A DNA stretch of 14,317 bases from JBFHKO01 sp041595355 (GTDB lineage Bacteria > Pseudomonadota > Gammaproteobacteria > Enterobacterales > Aeromonadaceae): contig JBFHKO010000043.1 of the NCBI GenBank assembly GCA_041595355.1, positions 1 to 14,317 of the forward strand, in the 5' to 3' direction. The notes under the pieces were generated by a model. That model was not told the DNA's origin. It ran no database searches and was given only the letters and a program-made list of their open reading frames with translations. This document shows positions 1 to 6,183 of the stretch, piece by piece (the first letter of the stretch is position 1; each line of letters starts with the position of its first letter). The position numbers and the translations under genes are program-made.

Positions 1-702
1 GAGGCCAACCTGCGACTCGTGATTTCTATCGCAAAGAAATACACGAATCGTGGACTGCAGTTTCTCGATCTGATTCAGGAAGGCAACATCGGGCTTATGA
101 AGGCTGTCGACAAGTTCGAGTACCGTCGCGGCTACAAGTTCTCCACCTATGCCACTTGGTGGATACGCCAGGCCATCACCCGCTCCATCGCGGATCAGGC
201 GCGCACCATCCGTATCCCGGTGCACATGATAGAGACCATCAACAAGCTCAACCGCATCTCCCGCCAGATGCTGCAGGAGATGGGTCGCGAGCCGACCCCG
301 GAAGAGCTGGCCATCCGCATGAGCATGCCCGAGGACAAGATCCGCAAGGTGCTGAAGATCGCCAAGGAGCCCATCTCCATGGAGACCCCCATCGGCGATG
401 ACGAAGACTCGCATCTGGGCGACTTCATCGAGGACACCACCCTGGCGCTGCCGGCCGATGCGGCCACGGCAGAAAGCCTGCGCGCCGCCACCCGCGACGT
501 GCTCGCCGGCCTCACGGCCCGGGAAGCCAAGGTGCTGCGCATGCGCTTCGGTATCGACATGAACACCGACCATACCCTGGAAGAGGTCGGCAAGCAGTTC
601 GACGTCACCCGGGAGCGGATCCGGCAGATCGAAGCCAAGGCCCTGCGCAAGCTGCGCCACCCGAGCCGCTCCGAGGTGCTGCGCAGCTTCCTCGACGAGT
701 AG
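1..702 (+). CDS. rpoD: RNA polymerase sigma factor RpoD (sigma-70), C-terminal part
   Basis: This is the housekeeping sigma factor, which guides RNA polymerase to -35/-10 promoters. The frame is open from base 1 (Glu-Ala-Asn-Leu-Arg) and ends in TAG at 700-702, so 233 residues are present and the N-terminal portion lies upstream. From memory, the same stretch in the 613-residue E. coli protein is also 233 residues long. Region 2 is seen in residues 1-60, including the -10 recognition segment YATWWIRQAITRSI. Region 3 follows, with the finger-like acidic segment DDEDSHLGDFIED near residues 134-146. Region 4.2 is the helix-turn-helix TLEEVGKQFDVTRERIRQIE near residues 197-216, and the protein ends in SFLDE. 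The ATG at 19 is internal and not a start. I see no convincing terminator directly after the stop codon. Confidence 0.97.
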   Translation, partial: EANLRLVISIAKKYTNRGLQFLDLIQEGNIGLMKAVDKFEYRRGYKFSTYATWWIRQAITRSIADQARTIRIPVHMIETINKLNRISRQMLQEMGREPTPEELAIRMSMPEDKIRKVLKIAKEPISMETPIGDDEDSHLGDFIEDTTLALPADAATAESLRAATRDVLAGLTAREAKVLRMRFGIDMNTDHTLEEVGKQFDVTRERIRQIEAKALRKLRHPSRSEVLRSFLDE

Positions 703-746
703 CCTGGCGGGATGCTGCTTTTGTGAGCGCCTAAGCTGTTGATATA

Positions 747-775
747 TGGACACACCAGGGCGCGGCCCGTATAAT
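747..775 (+). promoter_or_regulatory. sigma-70 promoter of the tRNA-Ile gene
   Basis: A -35 box TGGACA (747-752, five of six consensus bases) is separated by exactly 17 bp from a perfect -10 box TATAAT (770-775). The bases just after it, CCCGCCC, form a GC-rich discriminator of the kind found at stable-RNA promoters under stringent (ppGpp/DksA) control. Transcription would start about 8-15 bp before the tRNA. The box quality and position are seen directly; stringent control is inferred. Confidence 0.8.
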
Positions 776-790
776 CCCGCCCACGTGTTC

Positions 791-866
791 GGCCCCTTAG
801 CTCAGTGGTTAGAGCAGGCGACTCATAATCGCTTGGTCGTCCGTTCAAGTCGGACAGGGGCCACCA
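791..866 (+). tRNA. ileX: tRNA-Ile2 (anticodon CAU, lysidine-modified)
   Basis: The 76-base gene folds into a full cloverleaf. The acceptor stem is GGCCCCT paired with AGGGGCC, followed by an encoded ACCA end. The D arm has GCTC/GAGC, the anticodon loop is CTCATAA, and the T arm is GTCCG-TTCAAGT-CGGAC. The anticodon CAU could suggest Met. However, the sequence matches E. coli ileX almost base for base from memory, apart from the T stem, and ileX also sits downstream of rpoD. In this tRNA the first anticodon base is converted to lysidine by TilS, so that it reads AUA as isoleucine. It has its own promoter (747-775) and terminator (875-911), so it is a single-tRNA transcription unit. Confidence 0.94.
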
Positions 867-874
867 AATAAATC

Positions 875-911
875 AAGGACTTGCAGCTAATCGCCGCGAG
901 TCCTTTTTTTT
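875..911 (+). terminator. Rho-independent terminator of the tRNA-Ile unit
   Basis: AAGGACTTGC (875-884) pairs with GCGAGTCCTT (896-905), giving a 10-bp stem with one G-U pair and an 11-base loop. A run of T follows to base 911. It begins 9 bp after the tRNA CCA end, which is the expected place for its terminator. Confidence 0.88.
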
Positions 912-1009
912 GCGCTGCAACGCTACTTGTGGTTGTACCTGTTGGGGAGCCCTCCCTCCACCAGCACCGGTACCCGTCATAACGGCGTCCGGCGGGCCGG
1001 CATGCCAAA

Positions 1010-1040
1010 CAGAAAGGGGAGTCATTGGCTCCCCTTTCTG
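1010..1040 (-). terminator. Probable terminator of the leftward signalling operon
   Basis: This is a perfect 12-bp inverted repeat, CAGAAAGGGGAG (1010-1021) and CTCCCCTTTCTG (1029-1040), with a 7-base loop. It starts 28 bp beyond the stop codon of the last operon gene. Read leftward, the stem is followed by TTTGGC, so the U tract is poor. The strong stem and position support a terminator, but efficiency is uncertain. It faces the tRNA terminator at 875-911, so the two units converge between them. The roughly 100 bp between the hairpins (912-1009) shows nothing I can name. Confidence 0.65.
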
Positions 1041-1068
1041 CTGCGCTACCCTCTTGGTTGTCTGCATG

Positions 1069-3294
1069 TCAGCCCAGCCGCGCCCAGTCGGTCAGCATGC
1101 TGTTGAGCTCGAAGTCGCCATCCAGCATCACCGGGCTGCTGTGCAGCAGGCGCAGCATCGGCTCTATCTCCTCGACCGGTTTGGGCGGGCAGATGAAGAA
1201 GCCCTGGATGGAGTGACAGAGCAGCCCTTTCAGGAATTCCAGCTGGGCGGCGGTTTCCACCCCCTCGGCGACCACTCGCAGATCCAGGCTCTGGGAGAGG
1301 GCGATGATGGCCCGCACTATGGCCTCATCGTTGGGGTCGCTGCCGATGTCGTTGACGAAGGAGCGATCGATCTTCAGCACATCCAGCGGCAGCAGCTTGA
1401 GGTGGCTGAGGGAGGAGTAGCCGGTACCGAAATCATCCAGGGAGATGCTCACCCCCAGCTGGCTGATCTCCTGCAGCAGCTGCCGCGCCGCCTCGGGATC
1501 GCGCATCACGGCGCTTTCGGTGACCTCCAGCTCGAGGCAGGTGGCAGGCAGCCCCGTCTCCAGCAGGATGCGCCTGATGGTCAGCGGCAGGCTCTTGCTC
1601 TCCAGCTGGCGCACCGACAGGTTCACCGACACCGAGGCGGTGCGCTTGAGCACGCCGGCATCCTGCCAGCGCCGCATCTGCCGGCAGGCGCTGCGCAATA
1701 CCCATTCGCCGATGGGTACGATGAGGCCCGTCTCTTCGGCGATGGGGATGAACCGATCCGGTGGCACCGGCGGATGATCCTGGGGCTTCCAGCGCAGCAG
1801 CGCCTCCAGGCCGGTGATCTGGCCACTGCCGATATCGACCTGGGGCTGATAGTGCAGGGAAAATTCGTCGCGCTGGAGGGCGTGCCGCAGCCGGTGCTCC
1901 AGATCCATCTGCGCCATCACCTGCTGCTGCATGGTCTGGGTGAAGAACTGGAAGTTGCTGCGCCCCTGGGCCTTGGCCTCGTACATGGCCATGTCGGCAC
2001 ACTTGAGCAGGCTTTCGGCGTCGGCGGAGGACTCCGGATAGAGGGCGATGCCGATGCTGACGCCCACATGCACCTCGTGCCCCTTGATGAAAAAGGGCTC
2101 CGCCAGGGCATCGATGATCTTCTCGGCCACCACGGCCACGCCACGGGTGACCGAGACCTCCTCCAGCAGGATGGTGAACTCGTCGCCGCCGAGGCGCGCC
2201 ACCGTGTCCTCCTCCCGCAGCCGGCAGCGCAGCCGCTGGGCCGCCAACCGCAGCAGGGCATCGCCGGCCTCATGGCCGAGGCTGTCATTGACCTGCTTGA
2301 AACGATCCAGATCCAGGAACAGCAGCGCCAGCGGGTGCGCATGGCGGTCGGCACGCGCCACCGCCTGGTGCAGCTGGTTGATGAACAGGCTGCGGTTCAC
2401 CAGGCCGGTCAGCGGATCATATTGCGCCAGGTAGGTCAGCTTCTGCTCGGTCTGCTTGCGGGCGCTGATATCCTGAAACACCAGCACCAGGCCCTTGCAC
2501 TCGCCCTGCCTCTCCCCGTTGGGCTGATAGAGGGGGCTGGCGGTCAACTCCACCGGAAAGTCCAGTCCGCAGGCCGTGCGCAGCAGCAGGCCATCCTCGG
2601 CATAGGCGTCCCCCCCCCGGCAGCAGCGGTAGAGGGCACTGTCGCTGAAGCGGGGCGGCGGCTCGACCTGATAGCGGGCAAACTCGCTCCCCAGCAGCGC
2701 CTCGTCGTCGCACCCGAGCAGCTGCTTGGCGGCGGGATTGGCAAAGGTGATGCGGCCGTCGAGATCCAGGCTCACTATGCCCTCGCCCGCCGACATCAGC
2801 AGCAGCGCATTGTGATCCCGCAGCCGCTGCAGCTCGGCCAGGTTGTGCTGCAGCAGTACCTTGTGCCGGGAGTGCTCAAGGAAGAAGCGCACCTTGCTCA
2901 GCAGGATATGCGGCCGCACCGGCTTCATCAGGTAGTCCACCGCCCCGGCATCGTAGCCGCGACATTCGAACGCCTCGTCCTGGCTGGCGGCGGTGATGAA
3001 GATGATGGGGGTGTACTGGTTGCTCTGCGAGCCGTGAATGAGCTCGGCCGTCTCGAAGCCGTTCATCTCCGGCATCATCACATCCAGCAGGATCACCGCA
3101 AATTCATGCCGCAGCAGCAGCGACAGCGCCTCCATGCCCGAGAGGGCCGTGAAGACCTCGGCCTCCAGCTCGGCCAGGACCCGCTGTACCGAGCGGATGT
3201 TTTCCGGCCGGTCATCCACTACCAGTATCTTGGGTTTGGCTACGCCTTGGCACATGTGCGCGGCTTCCTTGTGGGACGCGTTGTCCATCATCAT
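1069..3294 (-). CDS. REC-PAS-GGDEF-EAL cyclic di-GMP signalling protein, both output domains intact
   Basis: This 741-residue cytoplasmic protein could both make and degrade cyclic di-GMP under receiver control. The receiver (about 22-140) has the Asp pair 27-28, phosphoacceptor Asp71, Thr101 and Lys124. A PAS domain follows (about 160-278). The GGDEF domain has an intact GGDEF (369-373) and an upstream RxxD inhibitory site, REED (360-363), five residues before it. The EAL domain keeps Glu497-Ala-Leu, Asn558, Glu590, Asp620-Asp621 in DDFGTGYSS, Lys641, Glu677 and Gln697, so phosphodiesterase activity is expected. It is the last gene of the operon. Its first ATG overlaps the CheB stop codon as TAATG. 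Three ATGs run in tandem; AAGGA lies only 3 bp before the first, so the second (3291) or third (3288) may be used. No membrane segment is seen. Net activity cannot be told from sequence. Confidence 0.93.
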   Translation of the reverse strand: MMMDNASHKEAAHMCQGVAKPKILVVDDRPENIRSVQRVLAELEAEVFTALSGMEALSLLLRHEFAVILLDVMMPEMNGFETAELIHGSQSNQYTPIIFITAASQDEAFECRGYDAGAVDYLMKPVRPHILLSKVRFFLEHSRHKVLLQHNLAELQRLRDHNALLLMSAGEGIVSLDLDGRITFANPAAKQLLGCDDEALLGSEFARYQVEPPPRFSDSALYRCCRGGDAYAEDGLLLRTACGLDFPVELTASPLYQPNGERQGECKGLVLVFQDISARKQTEQKLTYLAQYDPLTGLVNRSLFINQLHQAVARADRHAHPLALLFLDLDRFKQVNDSLGHEAGDALLRLAAQRLRCRLREEDTVARLGGDEFTILLEEVSVTRGVAVVAEKIIDALAEPFFIKGHEVHVGVSIGIALYPESSADAESLLKCADMAMYEAKAQGRSNFQFFTQTMQQQVMAQMDLEHRLRHALQRDEFSLHYQPQVDIGSGQITGLEALLRWKPQDHPPVPPDRFIPIAEETGLIVPIGEWVLRSACRQMRRWQDAGVLKRTASVSVNLSVRQLESKSLPLTIRRILLETGLPATCLELEVTESAVMRDPEAARQLLQEISQLGVSISLDDFGTGYSSLSHLKLLPLDVLKIDRSFVNDIGSDPNDEAIVRAIIALSQSLDLRVVAEGVETAAQLEFLKGLLCHSIQGFFICPPKPVEEIEPMLRLLHSSPVMLDGDFELNSMLTDWARLG

Positions 3295-3956
3295 TAATCC
3301 TTGTCGTCCGCCGAGCGGGCATCCTGCGGCCGGCCCAGCCGGGCCAGATAATGCGCCAACGCCTGGCTCTCCAGCACCCCGTCGACCCGGGTGGCCTGAA
3401 TCGCGCGCAGCGGCATGGTCGCCACCTGGGCGGTGGCCGGATCCTGAACCAGCACCCGCCCCCCCGCGGCCTTGATGCAGGCCAGACCGGCACTGCCATC
3501 CCCATTGGCGCCGGAGAGCAGCACCCCCACCAGCCGCCGGCCGTAGACCTCGGCGGCACTTTCGAACAACACATCGATGGACGGGCGCGAGTATTGCACC
3601 CGGGGATCGATGGACAGGCTGGCACAGCCCGTCGCCTCCACCAGCAGGTGGTAACCGGCAGGCGCCAGATAGACCCGCCCCGCCAGCAGCGGCTGTTTGT
3701 CCTCCACCTCACACAGTGGCAGACCGCAGTGACTTTGCAAAAATTTGTCCAGCTGGCCGCCGGCCCCCTCCAGGCGATGCAGCACCAGCAGCACGCACAG
3801 GGGATAGTCCGCCGGCAAGGCCCGCAGCAGCGCCGGCAGCACCTGTATGCTGCCGGCCGAGCCGCCGATGACCAGCGCCATCGGCGGCAGGCCGGCCTCT
3901 GCGGGCGGCCTCGGCGGGCGCATGGACCCGCTGACGGTCTCAGTCGACATGCGCAT
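3294..3956 (-). CDS. CheB-type protein-glutamate methylesterase lacking a receiver domain
   Basis: This 220-residue protein matches the catalytic half of CheB, which removes methyl groups from, or deamidates, Glu/Gln side chains on chemoreceptors. The triad is visible: Ser33 in GGSAGS, His60 in VLHRLEG and Asp153 in LSGANGDGSAG. The family segment YSRPSIDVLFESAA is at about 122-135. Chemotaxis CheB is about 350 residues and begins with a receiver that represses the esterase until phosphorylated. That receiver is absent here, so control must differ or come from a partner. The start at 3956 overlaps the upstream gene by 17 bp. An ATG at 3950 (11-bp overlap) is equally possible, since no clear ribosome site is seen and translation is probably coupled. 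It lies between two GGDEF-EAL genes, with no chemoreceptor, cheA or cheW in the window. The true substrate is unknown. Confidence 0.9.
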   Translation of the reverse strand: MRMSTETVSGSMRPPRPPAEAGLPPMALVIGGSAGSIQVLPALLRALPADYPLCVLLVLHRLEGAGGQLDKFLQSHCGLPLCEVEDKQPLLAGRVYLAPAGYHLLVEATGCASLSIDPRVQYSRPSIDVLFESAAEVYGRRLVGVLLSGANGDGSAGLACIKAAGGRVLVQDPATAQVATMPLRAIQATRVDGVLESQALAHYLARLGRPQDARSADDKD

Positions 3957-6183
3957 GGCAGCGGTCGGCCGCTCGCGCCTGCAGGCAGGACGCCAGCTCT
4001 CCTGGGCTCAGCGGCAAGCCGATATGGGGGCCCTGGGCCCGCCGGCAGCCGTTGGCCAGCAGAAACGCCTGCTGTCGGGCACTCGTCACCCCCTCGGCCT
4101 GCAGCGCCAGCCCCAGGTCCGCCGCCAGCCGGATCAGGCTGCGAAGCAGCGCCTCCTGCCTGGGGCCGGCGCCAATCTGGCTGACTACGGAGGGCGCCAT
4201 TTTGAGCCCGTCTATGGGGAAGTCGGCCAGCTGCAGCAATGCGCTGCTGCCGGCGCCGAAGTCACACAGGATCACCCGAAAGCCCGCCTGGCGCAATCCC
4301 TGCAGCCGCTCGACGGCAGTATCCATGCGGGTCACAATAGCGGCTTCATTCAGCTCCAGCTCGATGAGCGCCGGCGCCAGCCCATGGGCCGCCAGCGCCG
4401 CCGGCAACTGCTCGCAGAAAGGCGTATGCAGCAGCTGGTGGCTGGAGAGGCTAATGCCGAGGCGCATGCCGGCAGACCAGAGCCCCTGGGCCTGCCAGAG
4501 AGCCAGCTGGCGACAGAGCTGCGCCAGGCTCCAGTCGCCGATGGCGGCCATGCCGCCGGTCTGCTCGGCCAGGGGCAGGAAACGGCCGGGGCCTATGCTG
4601 CCCAGCTCGGGATGCTGCCAGCAGAGCTCCGCCTCCACGCCGATCAGCTGCCCGGTGCCAAGATCCCGCCGGGGCAGGAAGCGCAGCGCCAGCTGCTCCC
4701 GCTCGATGGCGTGGCGCAGATCGGTTTCCAGCCGCAGCCGCTCGACGAAGGCCTGATGCATGTCGGGGGCATAAAACTGGTAGTTGTTGCGCCCGCGCGC
4801 CTTGGCCTGGTAGAGGGCGGTGTCGGCGGCGCGCAGCAGATCCGCCGCCTCGGCGCCGCACTCGGGGAAGGTGGCGATGCCGATGCTGGGGCTGATGAAG
4901 ACCTCGCAGTTGCCGAGCTTGTGGGGCGGCGCCAGGGCCTGCAGTATCCGCTCCGCCACCAGGCCGGCATGGGCGGGCTGAGCCAGATCGTCCAGCACCA
5001 CGGCGAATTCGTCGCCGCCAAGGCGCGCCACCAGATCGCTGCTGCGCAGATTGCTTTGCAGGCGCTGGGCCACGCTCTGCAGCAGCTGGGTCTCCTGCAG
5101 CGACTCCACGGCCGGCGCCTCGTCACTCAGGCTGATGCGCAGCCGGCTGGCCACGCTCTGCAGCAGGCGGTCGCCGGCATCGTGACCCAGGGTGTCATTC
5201 ACATTCTTGAAGTGATCCAGATCCAGCAACAGGATGGCCACGTTGCGCCGCCGCCGCCGGGCTCCCGCCAGGCAGCGGTGCAGGGCATCCTGGAACAACT
5301 TGCGGTTGGCCAGGCCGGTGAGGGGATCGTATTGCGCCAGCTCCAGCAGCCGCTGCTCGGTCTGCTTGCGCTGGGTGATGTCCTGAAACAGTATCACCCC
5401 GCCCAGAAACTCGCCGTCATCGCCCCGCAGCGGCGCGCTGGTGTACTCCACCGAGACCGGGTTTCCGGCCCGGGTCAGCAGGCAGGCATCCGTGACCCGC
5501 AGTGGCTCGCCCTGCAGGTAAGCGGCATGAATGGGCGAGTCCTCCCAGGTCAGGGGCGGCTCGCCGGCCGGCGCCGAGGGCAGTATCGTCATCAGCGACT
5601 GGCCGTGCAGCCCGGCCGGGCTGCAGCCGAGGATGCTGGCCGCCGCCGGATTGGCAAAGCGGATCTGCCCCTGGGGCGAGATACCCAATATCCCTTCGGC
5701 GGCGCACTCGAGCAGCAGCTGCTGCTGGCGGTTCACCCCCGCCAGCTGATGCTGATAGCGGTCCAGCGCCAGGAACACCCGCACCTTGCTGAGCAGGATG
5801 TCCGCATTCACCGGCTTGAGCAGGTAATCCACCGCCCCCGCCTGGTAGCCCTGAAACACATAGTGCAGTTCGGTCTGCAGGGCCGTCACGAAAATGATGG
5901 GAATATGCCGGATCTGCTCATCCTGGCGGATCAGGCTGGCGGTCTCGAAGCCATCCATGTCCGGCATCTGCACATCCATCAGGATGAGGGCGAACTCGTG
6001 GCGCAGGGTGAGCGCCAGCGCCTCCTGTCCCGAGCTGGCCATATAGAGATCGGCGCCGCAGCCACGCAGCAGCTGCTGCATGGCAAACAGGTTCTCGGGC
6101 TTGTCATCCACGACGAGCAGCTTGGACGCCGGACAGGGCAGCGGCTCGGGCCCCGTCGATTGGAACTCGTTGGATTCAGTCAT
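3940..6183 (-). CDS. REC-PAS-GGDEF-EAL protein with active-looking GGDEF and degenerate EAL
   Basis: This is a 747-residue cytoplasmic protein, probably a receiver-controlled diguanylate cyclase. I chose the ATG at 6183 because GGAGG sits about 8 bp before it; a longer frame from GTG at 6198 has no such site. The ATG overlaps the stop of the upstream kinase by 8 bp. The receiver (about 20-140) has Asp26-Asp27, Asp70 and Lys123, and a PAS domain spans about 155-275. The GGDEF (389-393) and RxxD inhibitory site RSSD (380-383) are intact. A 27-residue insertion before them repeats LLQSVA (340-345 and 367-372). The EAL domain has lost key residues: EAL reads EAE, the metal-binding Asn is Ser578, and the DDFG motif reads CDFG (640-643). 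Glu, Lys661, Glu697 and Gln717 remain. Loss of phosphodiesterase activity is therefore likely; the domain may bind cyclic di-GMP or be structural. Confidence 0.92.
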   Translation of the reverse strand: MTESNEFQSTGPEPLPCPASKLLVVDDKPENLFAMQQLLRGCGADLYMASSGQEALALTLRHEFALILMDVQMPDMDGFETASLIRQDEQIRHIPIIFVTALQTELHYVFQGYQAGAVDYLLKPVNADILLSKVRVFLALDRYQHQLAGVNRQQQLLLECAAEGILGISPQGQIRFANPAAASILGCSPAGLHGQSLMTILPSAPAGEPPLTWEDSPIHAAYLQGEPLRVTDACLLTRAGNPVSVEYTSAPLRGDDGEFLGGVILFQDITQRKQTEQRLLELAQYDPLTGLANRKLFQDALHRCLAGARRRRRNVAILLLDLDHFKNVNDTLGHDAGDRLLQSVASRLRISLSDEAPAVESLQETQLLQSVAQRLQSNLRSSDLVARLGGDEFAVVLDDLAQPAHAGLVAERILQALAPPHKLGNCEVFISPSIGIATFPECGAEAADLLRAADTALYQAKARGRNNYQFYAPDMHQAFVERLRLETDLRHAIEREQLALRFLPRRDLGTGQLIGVEAELCWQHPELGSIGPGRFLPLAEQTGGMAAIGDWSLAQLCRQLALWQAQGLWSAGMRLGISLSSHQLLHTPFCEQLPAALAAHGLAPALIELELNEAAIVTRMDTAVERLQGLRQAGFRVILCDFGAGSSALLQLADFPIDGLKMAPSVVSQIGAGPRQEALLRSLIRLAADLGLALQAEGVTSARQQAFLLANGCRRAQGPHIGLPLSPGELASCLQARAADRCHAHVD
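5068..5166. repeat. Direct repeat inside the GGDEF coding region (81-bp period)
   Basis: The 18-bp sequence GGCCACGCTCTGCAGCAG occurs at 5068-5085 and again at 5149-5166. The offset is 81 bp, exactly 27 codons, and both copies encode LLQSVA on the minus strand. It marks an in-frame insertion in the GGDEF domain that could have arisen by tandem duplication. The remainder of the unit has diverged. Confidence 0.75.

Noticed and set aside
791..866. Initiator or elongator tRNA-Met because the anticodon is CAU
   Set aside because: The sequence matches ileX-type tRNA-Ile2 nearly throughout and sits next to rpoD as in E. coli; lysidine modification changes its decoding.
841..1009. Attachment site or integrated element at the tRNA 3' end
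   Set aside because: No second copy of the tRNA 3' end, integrase or other mobility gene is visible in the window.
823..1067. Small minus-strand open frames between the tRNA and the operon terminator
   Set aside because: They run across the tRNA terminator, the intergenic DNA or the operon hairpin, have no ribosome site or recognisable motif, and are better explained by chance.
910..3297. Long + strand open frame (about 795 codons), and similar ones at 3847-6408, 7364-9163 and 9514-13026
   Set aside because: All are codon-aligned antisense images of the minus-strand signalling genes. Plus-strand stops would need TTA, CTA or TCA codons on the minus strand, which are rare in this high-GC DNA. 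The translations are low-complexity (Gln, His, Gly rich) with no domain, whereas the minus strand shows complete conserved families.
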